Of a stretch of 64,000 nucleotides of DNA, positions 19,553 through 27,791 are shown piece after piece. Positions within the stretch are counted from its first letter, which is position 1. Each line of letters opens with the position of its first letter. The notes below the pieces were generated by a model. It was given only the letters and a program-made list of their open reading frames with translations. It did no database searches and was not told the DNA's origin. Location: assembly GCF_014137855.1 (NCBI RefSeq), contig NZ_JACGWT010000004.1, forward strand, positions 480,896 to 544,895, in the 5' to 3' direction. The translations under genes were made by a program, and so were the position numbers. Source of the stretch: Microlunatus kandeliicorticis. GTDB taxonomy: Bacteria; Actinomycetota; Actinomycetes; Propionibacteriales; Propionibacteriaceae.

Positions 19553-22087
19553 TCAGCTGCGCTGAACGGCACCGACGTCGGCGGCGGCCCGGGCCACCGC
19601 GGCCTCGCGGGCCGCGGCGGTCTCGGTGTCGGTCAGCGTCCGGTCGGCGGCGCGGAACCGCAGGGCGTAGGCCAGCGACTTCCGGCCCTCGCCGATCTGC
19701 GGGCCGGTGAACACGTCGAACAGCCGGAGCGACTCGAGCAGCTCCCCCGCCCCGGCGCGGAGCGCGGCCCCGACCGCCGCCGCGGGGACGGACTCGTCGA
19801 CCACCAGGGCCACGTCCTCCTTGACCACCGGGAAGGGCGAGACCGGGACGACCTCACCCCGGCCGGGCGCGGCGGCGAGCAGCGCGGTCAGGTCGAGCTC
19901 GACCGCCGCCGTCCGGGCCGGCAGTCCGTACGCGGCGACCACCGCGGGGTGCAGCTCGCCGGCGTGACCGAGCAGGCTCCCGCCGACCGAGAGCGCGGCA
20001 CACCGGCCGGGGTGCCACGGCGCCTGCTCGGCCGCCTCGACCTCCAGCTCGGCGCCGAGCGCGCGGGCCGCGGTGCGGGCGAACGCGAGGGCGTGCCGCC
20101 AGCCCGCCGGCTCGGCCGGGCCGGTCCAGCCGGCCGGACGCCAGTCACCGGTCAGCACCGCGCCGAGGTGCCGGGGCTGCCGACCGATCGCGGCGTCCAT
20201 CGCGGCCAGCTCGTCGTCGGTCGGGCGTCCGGTCACCGCCGGGCGCGGGGCGACCCGGCGCTCGGGGTCGGGGAAGTAGACCGAGCCGGTCTCGAACAGC
20301 GCGAGGTCGTCGTTGCTCCGCGAACGGTTGAGGGCGACCGCGGCGAACAGCCCGGGCAGCAGCGTGGTCCGCATCGCCGGCTGGGTCTCCGAGAGCGGGT
20401 TGGCCAGCCGTTGCAGGTCGCGGCGCGGGTCACCCGCGGGCACCCCGAGCCGGTCCAGGTCCTGCTCGGAACTGAACGGGAACGAGACCACCTCGACGAA
20501 GCCGGCCTCGGTCAGCGCGGCGTTGACCAGCCGACGGCCGCGCTGGCTCGGGCTGAGCCCGCGGCCGACCGGAGCGGCCGGGACCACCGGCTGCACCCGC
20601 TCGTACCCGTAGAGCCGCCCGACCTCCTCGACGTAGTCGTAGGGGTCGCGCAGGTCGGGCCGCCAGCTCGGCGGGGTGAGCCGGAGGGTGTCGCCGTCCT
20701 CCTCGACCCCGACGCCGACGGCACCCAGGTGCGCGAGCACGGTGTCGCGGTCGATCGGTGCCCCCATCACCCGGCCCGGGAGACCGACGTCGATCCGCTG
20801 GGTGGGGACGCCGGGGACCGCGCCGGCGATCGTCTCGCCGGCCCGCAGCCTCCCGCCGCCGAGCTCGACGAGCAGCGCTGCCGCGCGGTGCGCCGCCGCG
20901 TAGGTGGCCCTCGGGTCGACGCCGCGCTCGAACCGCCGTGAGGCCTCCGAGCCGAGCCGGTGCCGGCGCGAGGTCCGGGCGATGCTCATCGCGTCGAAGT
21001 GCGCGGCCTCGATCACCACCGCGGTCGTGGTGTCCCGCAGCTCCGTGGTCTGGCCGCCCATCACGCCGGCCAGCCCGATCGGGCCGGAGTCGTCGGCGAT
21101 CACCAGATCGGCCGGGTCGAGCACGCGGGCGACGTCGTCGAGGGTGGTGAGCTTCTCCCCCGGCTCGGCCTGACGGACCACGATCGGCCCGCCGAGCAGG
21201 TCCGCGTCGTAGGCGTGCAGCGGCTGCCCGGTCTCGAGCATGACGTAGTTGGTGACGTCGACGGCCAGCGAGATCGGCCGCATGCCGGCCAGCTGCAGCC
21301 GCCGGGTGAGCCAGCGCGGGCTCGGCGCGGACGGGTCGAGGCCGTCGACGCTGAGCGCCACGAACAGTGGGCAGGCCGCCGACTCCAGCCGCACCGGGTA
21401 GCCGCCGTCGACGGCGGCCGGGACGTCGCGCGCCACCGGGTCGGTCCAGCCGGCCCCGGTGGCCACCGACGCCTCGCGGGCGATCCCGCGGACCGACCAG
21501 CAGTAGCCGCGGTCCGGGGTCACCGCGATGTCGAGGACGTCCTCGCGCAGGTGCAGCACCGGCGCGGCGTCCTGACCGAGGTCCGCCCCGGCCGGTTCGG
21601 GCAGCACGATGATGCCCGCGTGGTCGTCGCCGAGACCGAGCTCGGCGGCCGAGCAGATCATCCCGTCCGAGACGTGGCCGTAGGTCTTGCGCGCGGCGAT
21701 GGCGAAGTCGCCGGGCAGTACCGAGCCGGGCAGCGCGACGACCACCAGGTCGCCGGCGCGGAAGTTGTGCGCGCCGCAGACGATCCCGCGCGCCCCGCCG
21801 ACCACCGGCTGCCCGTCGCCGTCGGTGAACGCCGGGTCGGAGAAGTCGGCGTCGTTGTGCGTGCCGACGTCGACCCGGCACCAGTTGATCGTCTTGCCGT
21901 TCTTCTGCGGCTCGGGGACGAACTCGAGCACCCGGCCGACCACCACCGGACCGGTCACGTCGGCGCCGGCGTGCTCGACGGCCTCGACCTCGAGGCCGAC
22001 CCGGACCAGGTCGGCGGCCAGCTGCTCGGCGCTGGTCTGCTCGGGGACGGCGGCGTACTCGCGCAGCCAGGACAGCGGGACTCTCAT
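19553..22087 (-). CDS. pheT: Phenylalanyl-tRNA synthetase beta subunit
   Basis: Beta chain of the heterotetrameric class II enzyme that charges tRNA-Phe. At 844 residues it is full length: start MRVPLSWLREYA, EMAP-like tRNA-binding domain (about 40-165), B3/B4 editing domain, B5 domain and the C-terminal FDX-ACB anticodon-binding domain. The ATG at 22087 overlaps the pheS TGA by four bases; longer open frame upstream is only a pheS shadow. pheS and pheT are clearly one operon. Confidence 0.97.
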   Translation of the reverse strand: MRVPLSWLREYAAVPEQTSAEQLAADLVRVGLEVEAVEHAGADVTGPVVVGRVLEFVPEPQKNGKTINWCRVDVGTHNDADFSDPAFTDGDGQPVVGGARGIVCGAHNFRAGDLVVVALPGSVLPGDFAIAARKTYGHVSDGMICSAAELGLGDDHAGIIVLPEPAGADLGQDAAPVLHLREDVLDIAVTPDRGYCWSVRGIAREASVATGAGWTDPVARDVPAAVDGGYPVRLESAACPLFVALSVDGLDPSAPSPRWLTRRLQLAGMRPISLAVDVTNYVMLETGQPLHAYDADLLGGPIVVRQAEPGEKLTTLDDVARVLDPADLVIADDSGPIGLAGVMGGQTTELRDTTTAVVIEAAHFDAMSIARTSRRHRLGSEASRRFERGVDPRATYAAAHRAAALLVELGGGRLRAGETIAGAVPGVPTQRIDVGLPGRVMGAPIDRDTVLAHLGAVGVGVEEDGDTLRLTPPSWRPDLRDPYDYVEEVGRLYGYERVQPVVPAAPVGRGLSPSQRGRRLVNAALTEAGFVEVVSFPFSSEQDLDRLGVPAGDPRRDLQRLANPLSETQPAMRTTLLPGLFAAVALNRSRSNDDLALFETGSVYFPDPERRVAPRPAVTGRPTDDELAAMDAAIGRQPRHLGAVLTGDWRPAGWTGPAEPAGWRHALAFARTAARALGAELEVEAAEQAPWHPGRCAALSVGGSLLGHAGELHPAVVAAYGLPARTAAVELDLTALLAAAPGRGEVVPVSPFPVVKEDVALVVDESVPAAAVGAALRAGAGELLESLRLFDVFTGPQIGEGRKSLAYALRFRAADRTLTDTETAAAREAAVARAAADVGAVQRS

Positions 22088-23196
22088 CGGGCTCCTCCCA
22101 CGAGCGACCGGCTGAACCGGACGTCGCCCTGGATCATGTCGCGCATGTCCTCGGCGTTGTTGCGGAACATCAGGGTCCGGTCGACGCCCATGCCGAAGGC
22201 GAAGCCGGAGTAGCGGCTGGAGTCGACCCCGGCCGCCTCGAGCACGCGCGGGTTGACCACGCCGCAGCCGCCCCACTCGATCCAGCCCTCGGACCGGCAG
22301 GTGCGGCACGGGTGCTCGGGGTCGCCGACCGAGGTTCCCCGGCAGACGAAGCACTGCAGGTCGACCTCGGCCGACGGCTCGGTGAACGGGAAGTACGACG
22401 GCCGCCAGCGGATCACCGTCTCGTCGCCGAACATCCGCCGGGCGAAGTGTTCGAGGGTGCCGCGGAGGTGACCGAAGGTGAGCCCCTCGTCGACGGCGAG
22501 GCCCTCGATCTGGTGGAAGACCGGGAGGTGGGTGGCGTCGTACTCGTCGGCGCGGGCGACCCGGCCGGGGCAGACCACGTAGACGGGCAGCGGCCGGTCG
22601 AGCAGCGAGCGCACCTGCACCGGCGAGGTGTGGGTGCGCAGCACCAGGTTCCGCTCGGGCGGGTCGACGAAGACGGTGTCCTGCATGCTGCGGGCCGGGT
22701 GGTCCGGCGGCAGGTTGAGCGCGTCGAAGTTGAGCCACTCGGCCTCGAGCTCGGGGCCCTCGGCGACCTCCCAGCCCATGGCCACGAACACGTCGCTCAT
22801 TTGGTCCATCAGCGCGGTCACCGGGTGCGGGGCACCGACGGGCGCGAGCTCGGTGGGCAGGGTGACGTCGACCCGCTCGTCGCGGAGCCGCTGGGCGAGC
22901 TCGGCGGCCGAGATCTCGGCGTCCCGGGCGGCGAGCGCCTGGTTGACCCGGCCCCGGGCCTGGCCGATCCGCATCCCGGCGTCCTTGCGCGCCTGCGGCG
23001 GCAGGGCGCCGATCTCCCGGTTGGCCAGGGCCAGCGGGGAGCGTTCGCCGGTGTGGGCGATCCGGGCCTGCTTGAGCTCGGCCACGGTGCCGGCGGCCGC
23101 GAACGCCTCGAGCGCCTCGGCGACCATCGCCTCGACGTGGTCGGCGTCGAGCGGCGTGACCTGCACGGGGTCGTAGCTCGTGTTGGGCCCGGACAT
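22084..23196 (-). CDS. pheS: Phenylalanyl-tRNA synthetase alpha subunit
   Basis: Catalytic alpha chain, 370 residues. An N-terminal coiled-coil arm (about 20-110) is followed by the class II core with motif 2 (RPSYFPFTEPSAEVD) and motif 3 (GFAFGMGVDR). A Cys cluster CFVC...CRTC sits between motifs 2 and 3, as in many actinobacterial PheS. The ATG is preceded by a GGGGGAG ribosome site. Upstream, at 23221-23255, is a short tandem repeat but no recognisable T-box or leader peptide. Confidence 0.97.
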   Translation of the reverse strand: MSGPNTSYDPVQVTPLDADHVEAMVAEALEAFAAAGTVAELKQARIAHTGERSPLALANREIGALPPQARKDAGMRIGQARGRVNQALAARDAEISAAELAQRLRDERVDVTLPTELAPVGAPHPVTALMDQMSDVFVAMGWEVAEGPELEAEWLNFDALNLPPDHPARSMQDTVFVDPPERNLVLRTHTSPVQVRSLLDRPLPVYVVCPGRVARADEYDATHLPVFHQIEGLAVDEGLTFGHLRGTLEHFARRMFGDETVIRWRPSYFPFTEPSAEVDLQCFVCRGTSVGDPEHPCRTCRSEGWIEWGGCGVVNPRVLEAAGVDSSRYSGFAFGMGVDRTLMFRNNAEDMRDMIQGDVRFSRSLVGGAR

Positions 23197-23220
23197 GGGG
23201 CTCCCCCTCTGGGCTGGGAA

Positions 23221-23255
23221 CGGACTGGGGTGGATCGGACTGGGGTGGATCGGAC
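23221..23255. repeat. 15-bp tandem repeat in the pheS leader
   Basis: The unit CGGACTGGGGTGGAT occurs twice in direct succession (23221-23235, 23236-23250), with five further bases of a third copy. It lies 25 bases before the pheS start codon. No secondary structure is evident; function unknown. Confidence 0.8.
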
Positions 23256-23324
23256 GGGACGCCCGCAGCGGGACGTCGGCCGCCGGTCAGTCTAGGAAGC
23301 GGCGACCCGGCTGCCGAACCGGTT

Positions 23325-24131
23325 TCAGCCCCGGTCGTCGGCCCGGCGCCGGGCGAACGCGCTGGCGTAGAGGCAGACGGCGGCCGCGGTCGCGAGGTTG
23401 AGGCTCTCGGCGCGGCCGTAGATCGGCACCGCCACCCGCTGGTCGGCCAGCGCCTGCTGCTCGGCCGACAGCCCGTGGGCCTCGTTGCCGAACACCCAGC
23501 AGGTCGGTCGGGCCAGCGCCCCGCTGCGGTCGAGCGCGGTCAGGTCGTCGGCCCCGTCCCCGGCGGCGGCCCGGACGACCAGACCGGCGGCCCGGCAGCG
23601 GTCGAGGACGTCGGCGAGGTCGGCGCCGACCGCGATCGGCAGGTGGAACAGGCTGCCGACGCTGGCCCGGACGGTCTTCGGGTTGTGCAGGTCGACCGAC
23701 CCGGCGGTGAGGACGACCGCGTCGGCCCCGGCGGCGTCGGCGCACCGGATCACCGTGCCGGCGTTGCCCGGGTCACGGACGTCGGCGCAGACCACGACCA
23801 GCGACGGCCGGCCGGCCAGCGCCGTCCCGAGCGGGACGTCGACCGCGGTGCAGACCGCGACCAGTCCCTGCGGGGTCACCGCGTCGGTCAGCTGGGCGAG
23901 CTGGGCCTCGTCGACCCGGGCCGCGCCGGCGGTCAGCGCGGGATACCGGGCGAGAGCCCGGTCGGTGGCGAAGACCTCGACCACCCGGTCGGCGGCCAGC
24001 GCCTCGCGGACGGCCTGCGGTCCCTCGGCGAGGAACCGTCCGGTCTCGCGACGGCACTTGGCCTGGAGCAGACGACGAGCCGACCGGAGCGCGTTCTGCG
24101 AGGCAGGACGGGTTCCGGTCGGCTCGGTCAT
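23325..24131 (-). CDS. SpoU/TrmH-family RNA 2'-O-methyltransferase
   Basis: SAM-dependent rRNA (or tRNA) ribose methyltransferase with the trefoil-knot fold, 268 residues. All three SPOUT motifs are present: NAGTVIRCADAAGAD, then VFGNEAHGL, then VPIYGRAESLNLATAAAV near the C terminus. An N-terminal substrate-binding domain (about 10-100) resembles that of RlmB and thiostrepton-resistance (TsnR) enzymes. It sits between rplT and pheS, its customary place in Actinomycetota, and is probably transcribed with the ribosomal protein genes. The modified nucleotide cannot be predicted. Confidence 0.9.
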   Translation of the reverse strand: MTEPTGTRPASQNALRSARRLLQAKCRRETGRFLAEGPQAVREALAADRVVEVFATDRALARYPALTAGAARVDEAQLAQLTDAVTPQGLVAVCTAVDVPLGTALAGRPSLVVVCADVRDPGNAGTVIRCADAAGADAVVLTAGSVDLHNPKTVRASVGSLFHLPIAVGADLADVLDRCRAAGLVVRAAAGDGADDLTALDRSGALARPTCWVFGNEAHGLSAEQQALADQRVAVPIYGRAESLNLATAAAVCLYASAFARRRADDRG

Positions 24132-24134
24132 CGT

Positions 24135-24216
24135 GATGGGGCTCCTCGCCCTGCGACAGGCTCAGGGCACCGTGGGTGGTGCTCAGGCCTCGACGGGGCT
24201 CAGGGACCGTGGGTGC
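24135..24216. repeat. Dispersed palindrome copies downstream of rplT
   Basis: Contains CGACAGGCTCAGGGCACC and CGACGGGGCTCAGGGACC, degenerate members of the GCCCTGAGCC-TTCGAC-GGCTCAGGGC palindrome family seen at 33168-33381 and 47535-47562. It lies between rplT and the methyltransferase gene, where it could form a weak hairpin. Confidence 0.6.
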
Positions 24217-24219
24217 TGC

Positions 24220-24597
24220 TCAGGCGGCGGCGTCGGCCTTGGCGGGCTGGTTGTCCTTGGCGACCTGGGCCAGCGCGGCGAACGCGGTGGGGTCGCTGAC
24301 GGCCAGCTCGGCGAGGATCTTGCGGTCGACCTCGACGCCGGCGGTGTGCAGACCGGAGATGAACCGGTTGTAGGTGATCCCCTCGGCGCGGGCCGCGGCG
24401 TTGATCCGCTGGATCCAGAGCTTGCGGAAGTCACCCTTGCGGGCGCGGCGGTCGCGGTAGGCGTAGACGAGCGAGTGGGTGACCTGCTCCTTGGCCTTGC
24501 GGTACAGCCGCGAGCGCTGCCCCCGGTAGCCGGACGCCTGCTCGAGTACCTCGCGGCGCTTCTTGTGGGCGTTCACCGAACGCTTGACGCGTGCCAT
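24220..24597 (-). CDS. rplT: 50S ribosomal protein L20
   Basis: Binds 23S rRNA early in large-subunit assembly and in many bacteria represses its own operon. 125 residues; the N terminus [14 protein letters not shown] and the [23 protein letters not shown] block are diagnostic. AAGGAG lies seven bases before the ATG. The C-terminal last 15 residues (Ala/Lys rich) are extra relative to the E. coli protein. Confidence 0.98.
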   Translation of the reverse strand: MARVKRSVNAHKKRREVLEQASGYRGQRSRLYRKAKEQVTHSLVYAYRDRRARKGDFRKLWIQRINAAARAEGITYNRFISGLHTAGVEVDRKILAELAVSDPTAFAALAQVAKDNQPAKADAAA

Positions 24598-24740
24598 GGT
24601 CGTGCTCCTTCTCCGATCGACCGGACGACCTGTCGCCGGTCAGGGCGCCGTCGGGCGCCGGGTGTGCGGGATGTGCGGTGGCCGCCGGGCGGCGGCGGGC
24701 CCGGTCGCTGGTCCTGGCTGCAGCGGGACCGGGCGGCGGC
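24598..24740 (-). other. rpmI-rplT spacer with hairpins
   Basis: 143 bases, long for a ribosomal-protein operon. It contains several GC-rich inverted repeats, including CCCGGTCGCT.../AGCGGGACCGGG (about 24699-24732). No coding potential is seen. It may hold an RNA processing or L20-control site, but no known motif is recognised. Confidence 0.4.
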
Positions 24741-24935
24741 TCAGCGGCCGAGCAGCTTCTTGGCGCGGGCGGCCTCGGTGCCGCCGAGCACCTTGTTGCC
24801 CGACAGACGCCGGGTCTGGGTCGACGGCTTGTGCTCGTTCAGGTGCGCCTTGCCACCCTGGCGGGCCATGATCTTGCCCGAGCCGGTGACCTTGAACCGC
24901 TTCTTGGCACCGGAGTGCGTCTTCATCTTCGGCAT
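24741..24935 (-). CDS. rpmI: 50S ribosomal protein L35
   Basis: 64 residues, the standard size. The sequence MPKMKTHSGAKKRFKVTGSG is typical. The ATG at 24935 is chosen over longer in-frame starts because the family begins here; an AGGAG lies ten bases upstream. Middle gene of infC-rpmI-rplT. Confidence 0.97.
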   Translation of the reverse strand: MPKMKTHSGAKKRFKVTGSGKIMARQGGKAHLNEHKPSTQTRRLSGNKVLGGTEAARAKKLLGR

Positions 24936-25019
24936 CGCGTCGATGCTCCTTGTCTCACTCGTCGTCGGCCGCACCGGGGCGCGGTGCAGCCAGGTCTGGC
25001 GAACGGTCGCGGGGACCGC

Positions 25020-25676
25020 TCAGATCTGGTTCGGGTCGAACCCGGCCATCGTGTCGCGGACGTCGCGCTGCTCCGGCTTCAGCCGGTCGTCGTCGACCAC
25101 CTCGGTCACGGTGCCGTCCGGGTTCGCGGTCTTGCGAGCCCGGGCCTCGGCCCGCGCCTCGGTCTTCTTCTTGTGCGGACCGAGCACCATCAGCATGTTC
25201 CGGCCGTCCTGCTTCGGCGAGCTCTCGACGAAGCCGAACTCCTCGACGTCGGTCGCCAGCCGCTTGAGCAGGTTGTAACCGAGCTCCGGCCGGGACTGCT
25301 CACGACCGCGGAACATGATCGTGATCTTGACCTTGTCGCCCTCCTTGAGGAAGCGGACGACGTGGCCCTTCTTGGTCTCGTAGTCGTGAGCGTCGATCTT
25401 CGGACGAAGCTTCATCTCCTTGATGATGGTGTTCGTCTGGTTCCGACGGCTCTCCCGAGCCTTCTGGGCGTTCTCGTACTTGAACTTGCCGTAGTCCATC
25501 AGCTTGGCCACGGGCGGTCGCGCCATCGGGGCGACCTCCACGAGGTCCAGCTCGGCCTCCCGCGCCAGACGCAGGGCGTCCTCGATGCGCACGATGCCGA
25601 CCTGTTCCCCGGCCGGTCCGACGAGCCGGACCTCCGGGATGCGAATGCGGTCGTTGATCCGCGGTTCGGTGCTGAT
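25020..25676 (-). CDS. infC: Translation initiation factor IF-3, with AUC start codon
   Basis: IF-3 keeps 30S subunits free and checks the start codon-initiator tRNA match. The product is 218 residues: N-domain beginning [18 protein letters not shown], linker, then the C-domain ([31 protein letters not shown]). No ATG, GTG or TTG lies near the expected start. The best start is ATC at 25674-25676: it is where homologous IF-3 proteins begin, and a perfect GGAGG (25681-25685) stands four bases upstream. Non-AUG starts (AUU in E. coli) let IF-3 repress itself, so this is probably an autoregulatory AUC. The C terminus has about 35 extra charged residues. An in-frame extension to 25955 would cross the attenuator and is rejected. 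Confidence 0.9.
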   Translation of the reverse strand: MSTEPRINDRIRIPEVRLVGPAGEQVGIVRIEDALRLAREAELDLVEVAPMARPPVAKLMDYGKFKYENAQKARESRRNQTNTIIKEMKLRPKIDAHDYETKKGHVVRFLKEGDKVKITIMFRGREQSRPELGYNLLKRLATDVEEFGFVESSPKQDGRNMLMVLGPHKKKTEARAEARARKTANPDGTVTEVVDDDRLKPEQRDVRDTMAGFDPNQI

Positions 25677-25999
25677 ACGTCCTCCAAAGATCGGTACTGG
25701 TCCCGAGCGACCCGGATCCGTCGGAGCTGCGGTGCGGCGGCCCGGAACGCGAAAAGGGCCCCCGCGGACGCGGAGACCCTCACAACACCGAACGAGCCCG
25801 ACGGGTGTGCAGCCGGGCTTCCGGTACCGACCCGGTGACGGTCGCCGCTCGCGCGGACAGTGGTCGACGGGTGGGAGATCGGGTCTCCACTTCGCAGATC
25901 CGGCTGAGCCGGATCGATCGGGAGAGAGTTTAACAGGTGAGACGGCTCCCGGCACATCGCCAGGGAGCGCTCAGAAGAGAACGTCCCCGAACGGCGGGG
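25677..25999 (-). promoter_or_regulatory. infC leader region
   Basis: About 320 bases between the SseB-like gene and the infC start. It holds the GGAGG ribosome site, an attenuator-like hairpin with a T run (separate entry) and a 19-base inverted repeat GATCCGGC-TGA-GCCGGATC (25897-25915). The promoter is probably near 25915-25960 (minus strand TTAAACT around 25929-25935 as a possible -10), but the -35 is weak. No convincing small leader ORF was identified. Confidence 0.55.
25752..25779 (-). terminator. Attenuator-like hairpin in the infC leader
   Basis: On the minus strand a 10-bp stem (25770-25779 with 25756-25765, two G-U pairs, four-base loop) is followed by four T residues (25752-25755). 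It lies about 76 bases upstream of the infC AUC start and would end transcription before the gene, as expected of an attenuator. What would control it is unknown. Confidence 0.65.
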
Positions 26000-26593
26000 C
26001 TATTCCGTCCGGCGGGCGTCGGTCCCGCTCGCCGGGTCGGCCGGGACCGCCCAGCCGAAGCCGCCGTCGTCGAGCTCGACCAGCCGGTGGCCCGCGGCGA
26101 GCTGCTCGAGCAGCGCGGTCTCCAGGGCCAGCGGGTGCGGGCCGGCGATGTCGACCACCAGGGCGACCGCCCCGTCGGAGAGCGCGGAGCGGGCGGCCAG
26201 GTCGAGGGTGACGGGCACCGGACGTCCGCTCGGGTCCCAGGCGGTGAGCGCGTCCGTGCCGGTGAAGGCGAGCATCGCGCGCTGGCCGTCGGCGTTCTCG
26301 AGCAGGACGACCGCCATCTCGGCCTCCTTGTCGCTGACCAGCCCGTCCTGGGCGGCCACCGTCGCCTCGCCGATCCGGGTGGCCACCACCGGCACCAGCA
26401 GCCGGGCCGTGCAGAGGGCGGCGACGGCCCGCAGATAGGCCGACGGATCGCCGGCGGTGGTGGCCGCACCGTCGGCGGCCCCGAGGGCCAGCGCGGACCG
26501 GACCGCCGGGTCGGCGGCGCCGTCGTCACCGGGGAACGGGCTCGGGGCCAGCGTGCGGAGGTGCTCGGGGAGCTCGTGCGGCGTCTCGGTCAT
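26000..26593 (-). CDS. SseB-like N-terminal domain protein
   Basis: 197 residues from the ATG at 26593 (a TTG start at 26602 would add three). The region from about 55 to 185 (YLRAVAALCTARLLVPVV, ALLVFTGTDALTAWDP-like strand pairs) resembles the SseB N-terminal domain found in many actinobacterial proteins of unknown function. There is no signal peptide or catalytic motif. The gene lies just upstream of infC on the same strand, with 44 bases before the infC leader starts. Function is not known; SseB domains elsewhere are linked to secretion regulation, but that should not be transferred here. Confidence 0.7.
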   Translation of the reverse strand: MTETPHELPEHLRTLAPSPFPGDDGAADPAVRSALALGAADGAATTAGDPSAYLRAVAALCTARLLVPVVATRIGEATVAAQDGLVSDKEAEMAVVLLENADGQRAMLAFTGTDALTAWDPSGRPVPVTLDLAARSALSDGAVALVVDIAGPHPLALETALLEQLAAGHRLVELDDGGFGWAVPADPASGTDARRTE

Positions 26594-26697
26594 CGCCCCC
26601 AACCTAGGCGACTCGCGCCGGGTACCCGCCTCGGGCTGCGGGGCCGGTGGGGGCGTTCCCCGATCTGCGCGGCGGACTGCGGTGGGAGGCTGGAGGT

Positions 26698-27222
26698 ATG
26701 CCTGCGGATCAGACCCTGCTCATCCTCTGCGTCGCGCTGACCGTGGTCGGTCTGATCGGGACCGCGGTCGCCTGGCGGCGGGGACGTCGCGGCCGGGTGG
26801 TCCAGGGGCTGGCCCTGACGCTCGCCCCGGTCGCGCTCTACCTGACCGGGCTGCTCCAGGTGGTGTTCGACTTCGTGCTCGGGGTGGTCCGCTGGGCCAC
26901 CCGGATCGTCTTCTCCCCCACCGTGTGGGCCGGGCTGAGCCTGCTCGCGGTCTGTGTGGTGCTGTTCGTGGTCGGCGGCTTCGTGGCCCGGCGGTCGCCG
27001 TCGGCCAAGGAGCTCCGGGCCCGCAAGGCGGCGGCCGCCGAGGGCGGCGCCCCGAAGCAGGTCGGGGCGGGGGCGGCCACCGGGCGGACGGCCGCACCCG
27101 CCGGTGGGCCGGCGGGTCGTCAGGCAGGTCGTCAGGCCGCGAAGGGCAAGCAGCAGGCCGCGGACGTCGATCCGGAGATGGCCGAGATCGAGGCGCTGCT
27201 CAAGTCCCGCGGGATCGAGTGA
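26698..27222 (+). CDS. Small integral membrane protein, unknown function
   Basis: 174 residues with three hydrophobic segments (about 5-25, 35-52, 76-96) and a basic, Ala/Gly/Gln-rich cytoplasmic tail ending in DPEMAEIEALLKSRGIE. The ATG at 26698 has GGGAGG eight bases upstream; an upstream in-frame GTG/ATG region at 26647 has no ribosome site. It is transcribed divergently from the SseB-like gene. The acidic C-terminal helix looks like a conserved peptide, perhaps an interaction motif. I do not recognise the family. Confidence 0.75.
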   Translation: MPADQTLLILCVALTVVGLIGTAVAWRRGRRGRVVQGLALTLAPVALYLTGLLQVVFDFVLGVVRWATRIVFSPTVWAGLSLLAVCVVLFVVGGFVARRSPSAKELRARKAAAAEGGAPKQVGAGAATGRTAAPAGGPAGRQAGRQAAKGKQQAADVDPEMAEIEALLKSRGIE

Positions 27223-27267
27223 GCCGAGCGGACCGCCCCGGCCTCGGGGACGGACGTCGTCGCAGCC

Positions 27268-27783
27268 TCAGCGCTCGGTCGGGCGCGCGGCCCGGTGCAG
27301 GGCCCGGAGGCCGTCGACCGCCTGCTCGGCCCGCTCGCCGTCGACCCGCATGATCCCGAGGACGTAGCGCCGGACCCCCTCGGGGTACTGGTCGTCGGGC
27401 CGGATCCAGAGGTGCACCCAGGCGTCCCCCGGCTCGAAGTCGACCCGTCTGACGTCCTCCCAGCGGTAGACGTGGGTGTGCAGCCCGTTGCGCAGCCGCA
27501 CCCCGTCGGCGTCTGCGACCACGTAGCTCGCCGAGGTCGCGCCGAGCAGGACGGCGATCGCTACCAGCACCGCGATCAGCGTGAGCCGCTGGAACAGGGT
27601 GAAGGTCTCGCGCAGGCTGAGCGGCAGCGCGAACCACATCACCAGGCTGAACCCGATCAGCCCGAGCACCACGAGCGTCGAGATGGTGGCGACCGCCCGG
27701 GGGAAGCTCCGCACCCGGTCGGGTCGGGGCTCGTTGGGTCGGTCCGGGTCGGGTCGGTTGTCGGGCCTGTCCGCGTCGGGCAT
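27268..27783 (-). CDS. Bacterial PH-domain membrane protein
   Basis: 171 residues: a Pro/Asp-rich N-terminal tail with repeated RPD-type units (2-22), two transmembrane helices (about 29-50 and 65-83), then a bacterial PH-like domain (about 85-150: YVVADADGVRLRNGLHTHVYRWEDVRRVDF). It follows hisG with eight bases between them and belongs to the hisE-hisG transcript, an association commonly seen in Actinomycetota. It has no histidine-pathway motif and its role is unknown. Confidence 0.78.
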   Translation of the reverse strand: MPDADRPDNRPDPDRPNEPRPDRVRSFPRAVATISTLVVLGLIGFSLVMWFALPLSLRETFTLFQRLTLIAVLVAIAVLLGATSASYVVADADGVRLRNGLHTHVYRWEDVRRVDFEPGDAWVHLWIRPDDQYPEGVRRYVLGIMRVDGERAEQAVDGLRALHRAARPTER

Positions 27784-27791
27784 GCCGCCGG

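Noticed and set aside
23197..23324. T-box or leader peptide controlling pheST
   Set aside because: No specifier loop, T-box sequence or Phe-rich small ORF seen; only a short tandem repeat.
25677..25955. In-frame N-terminal extension of IF-3 to 25955
   Set aside because: It crosses the attenuator hairpin, has atypical composition and is absent from IF-3 homologues as I know them.
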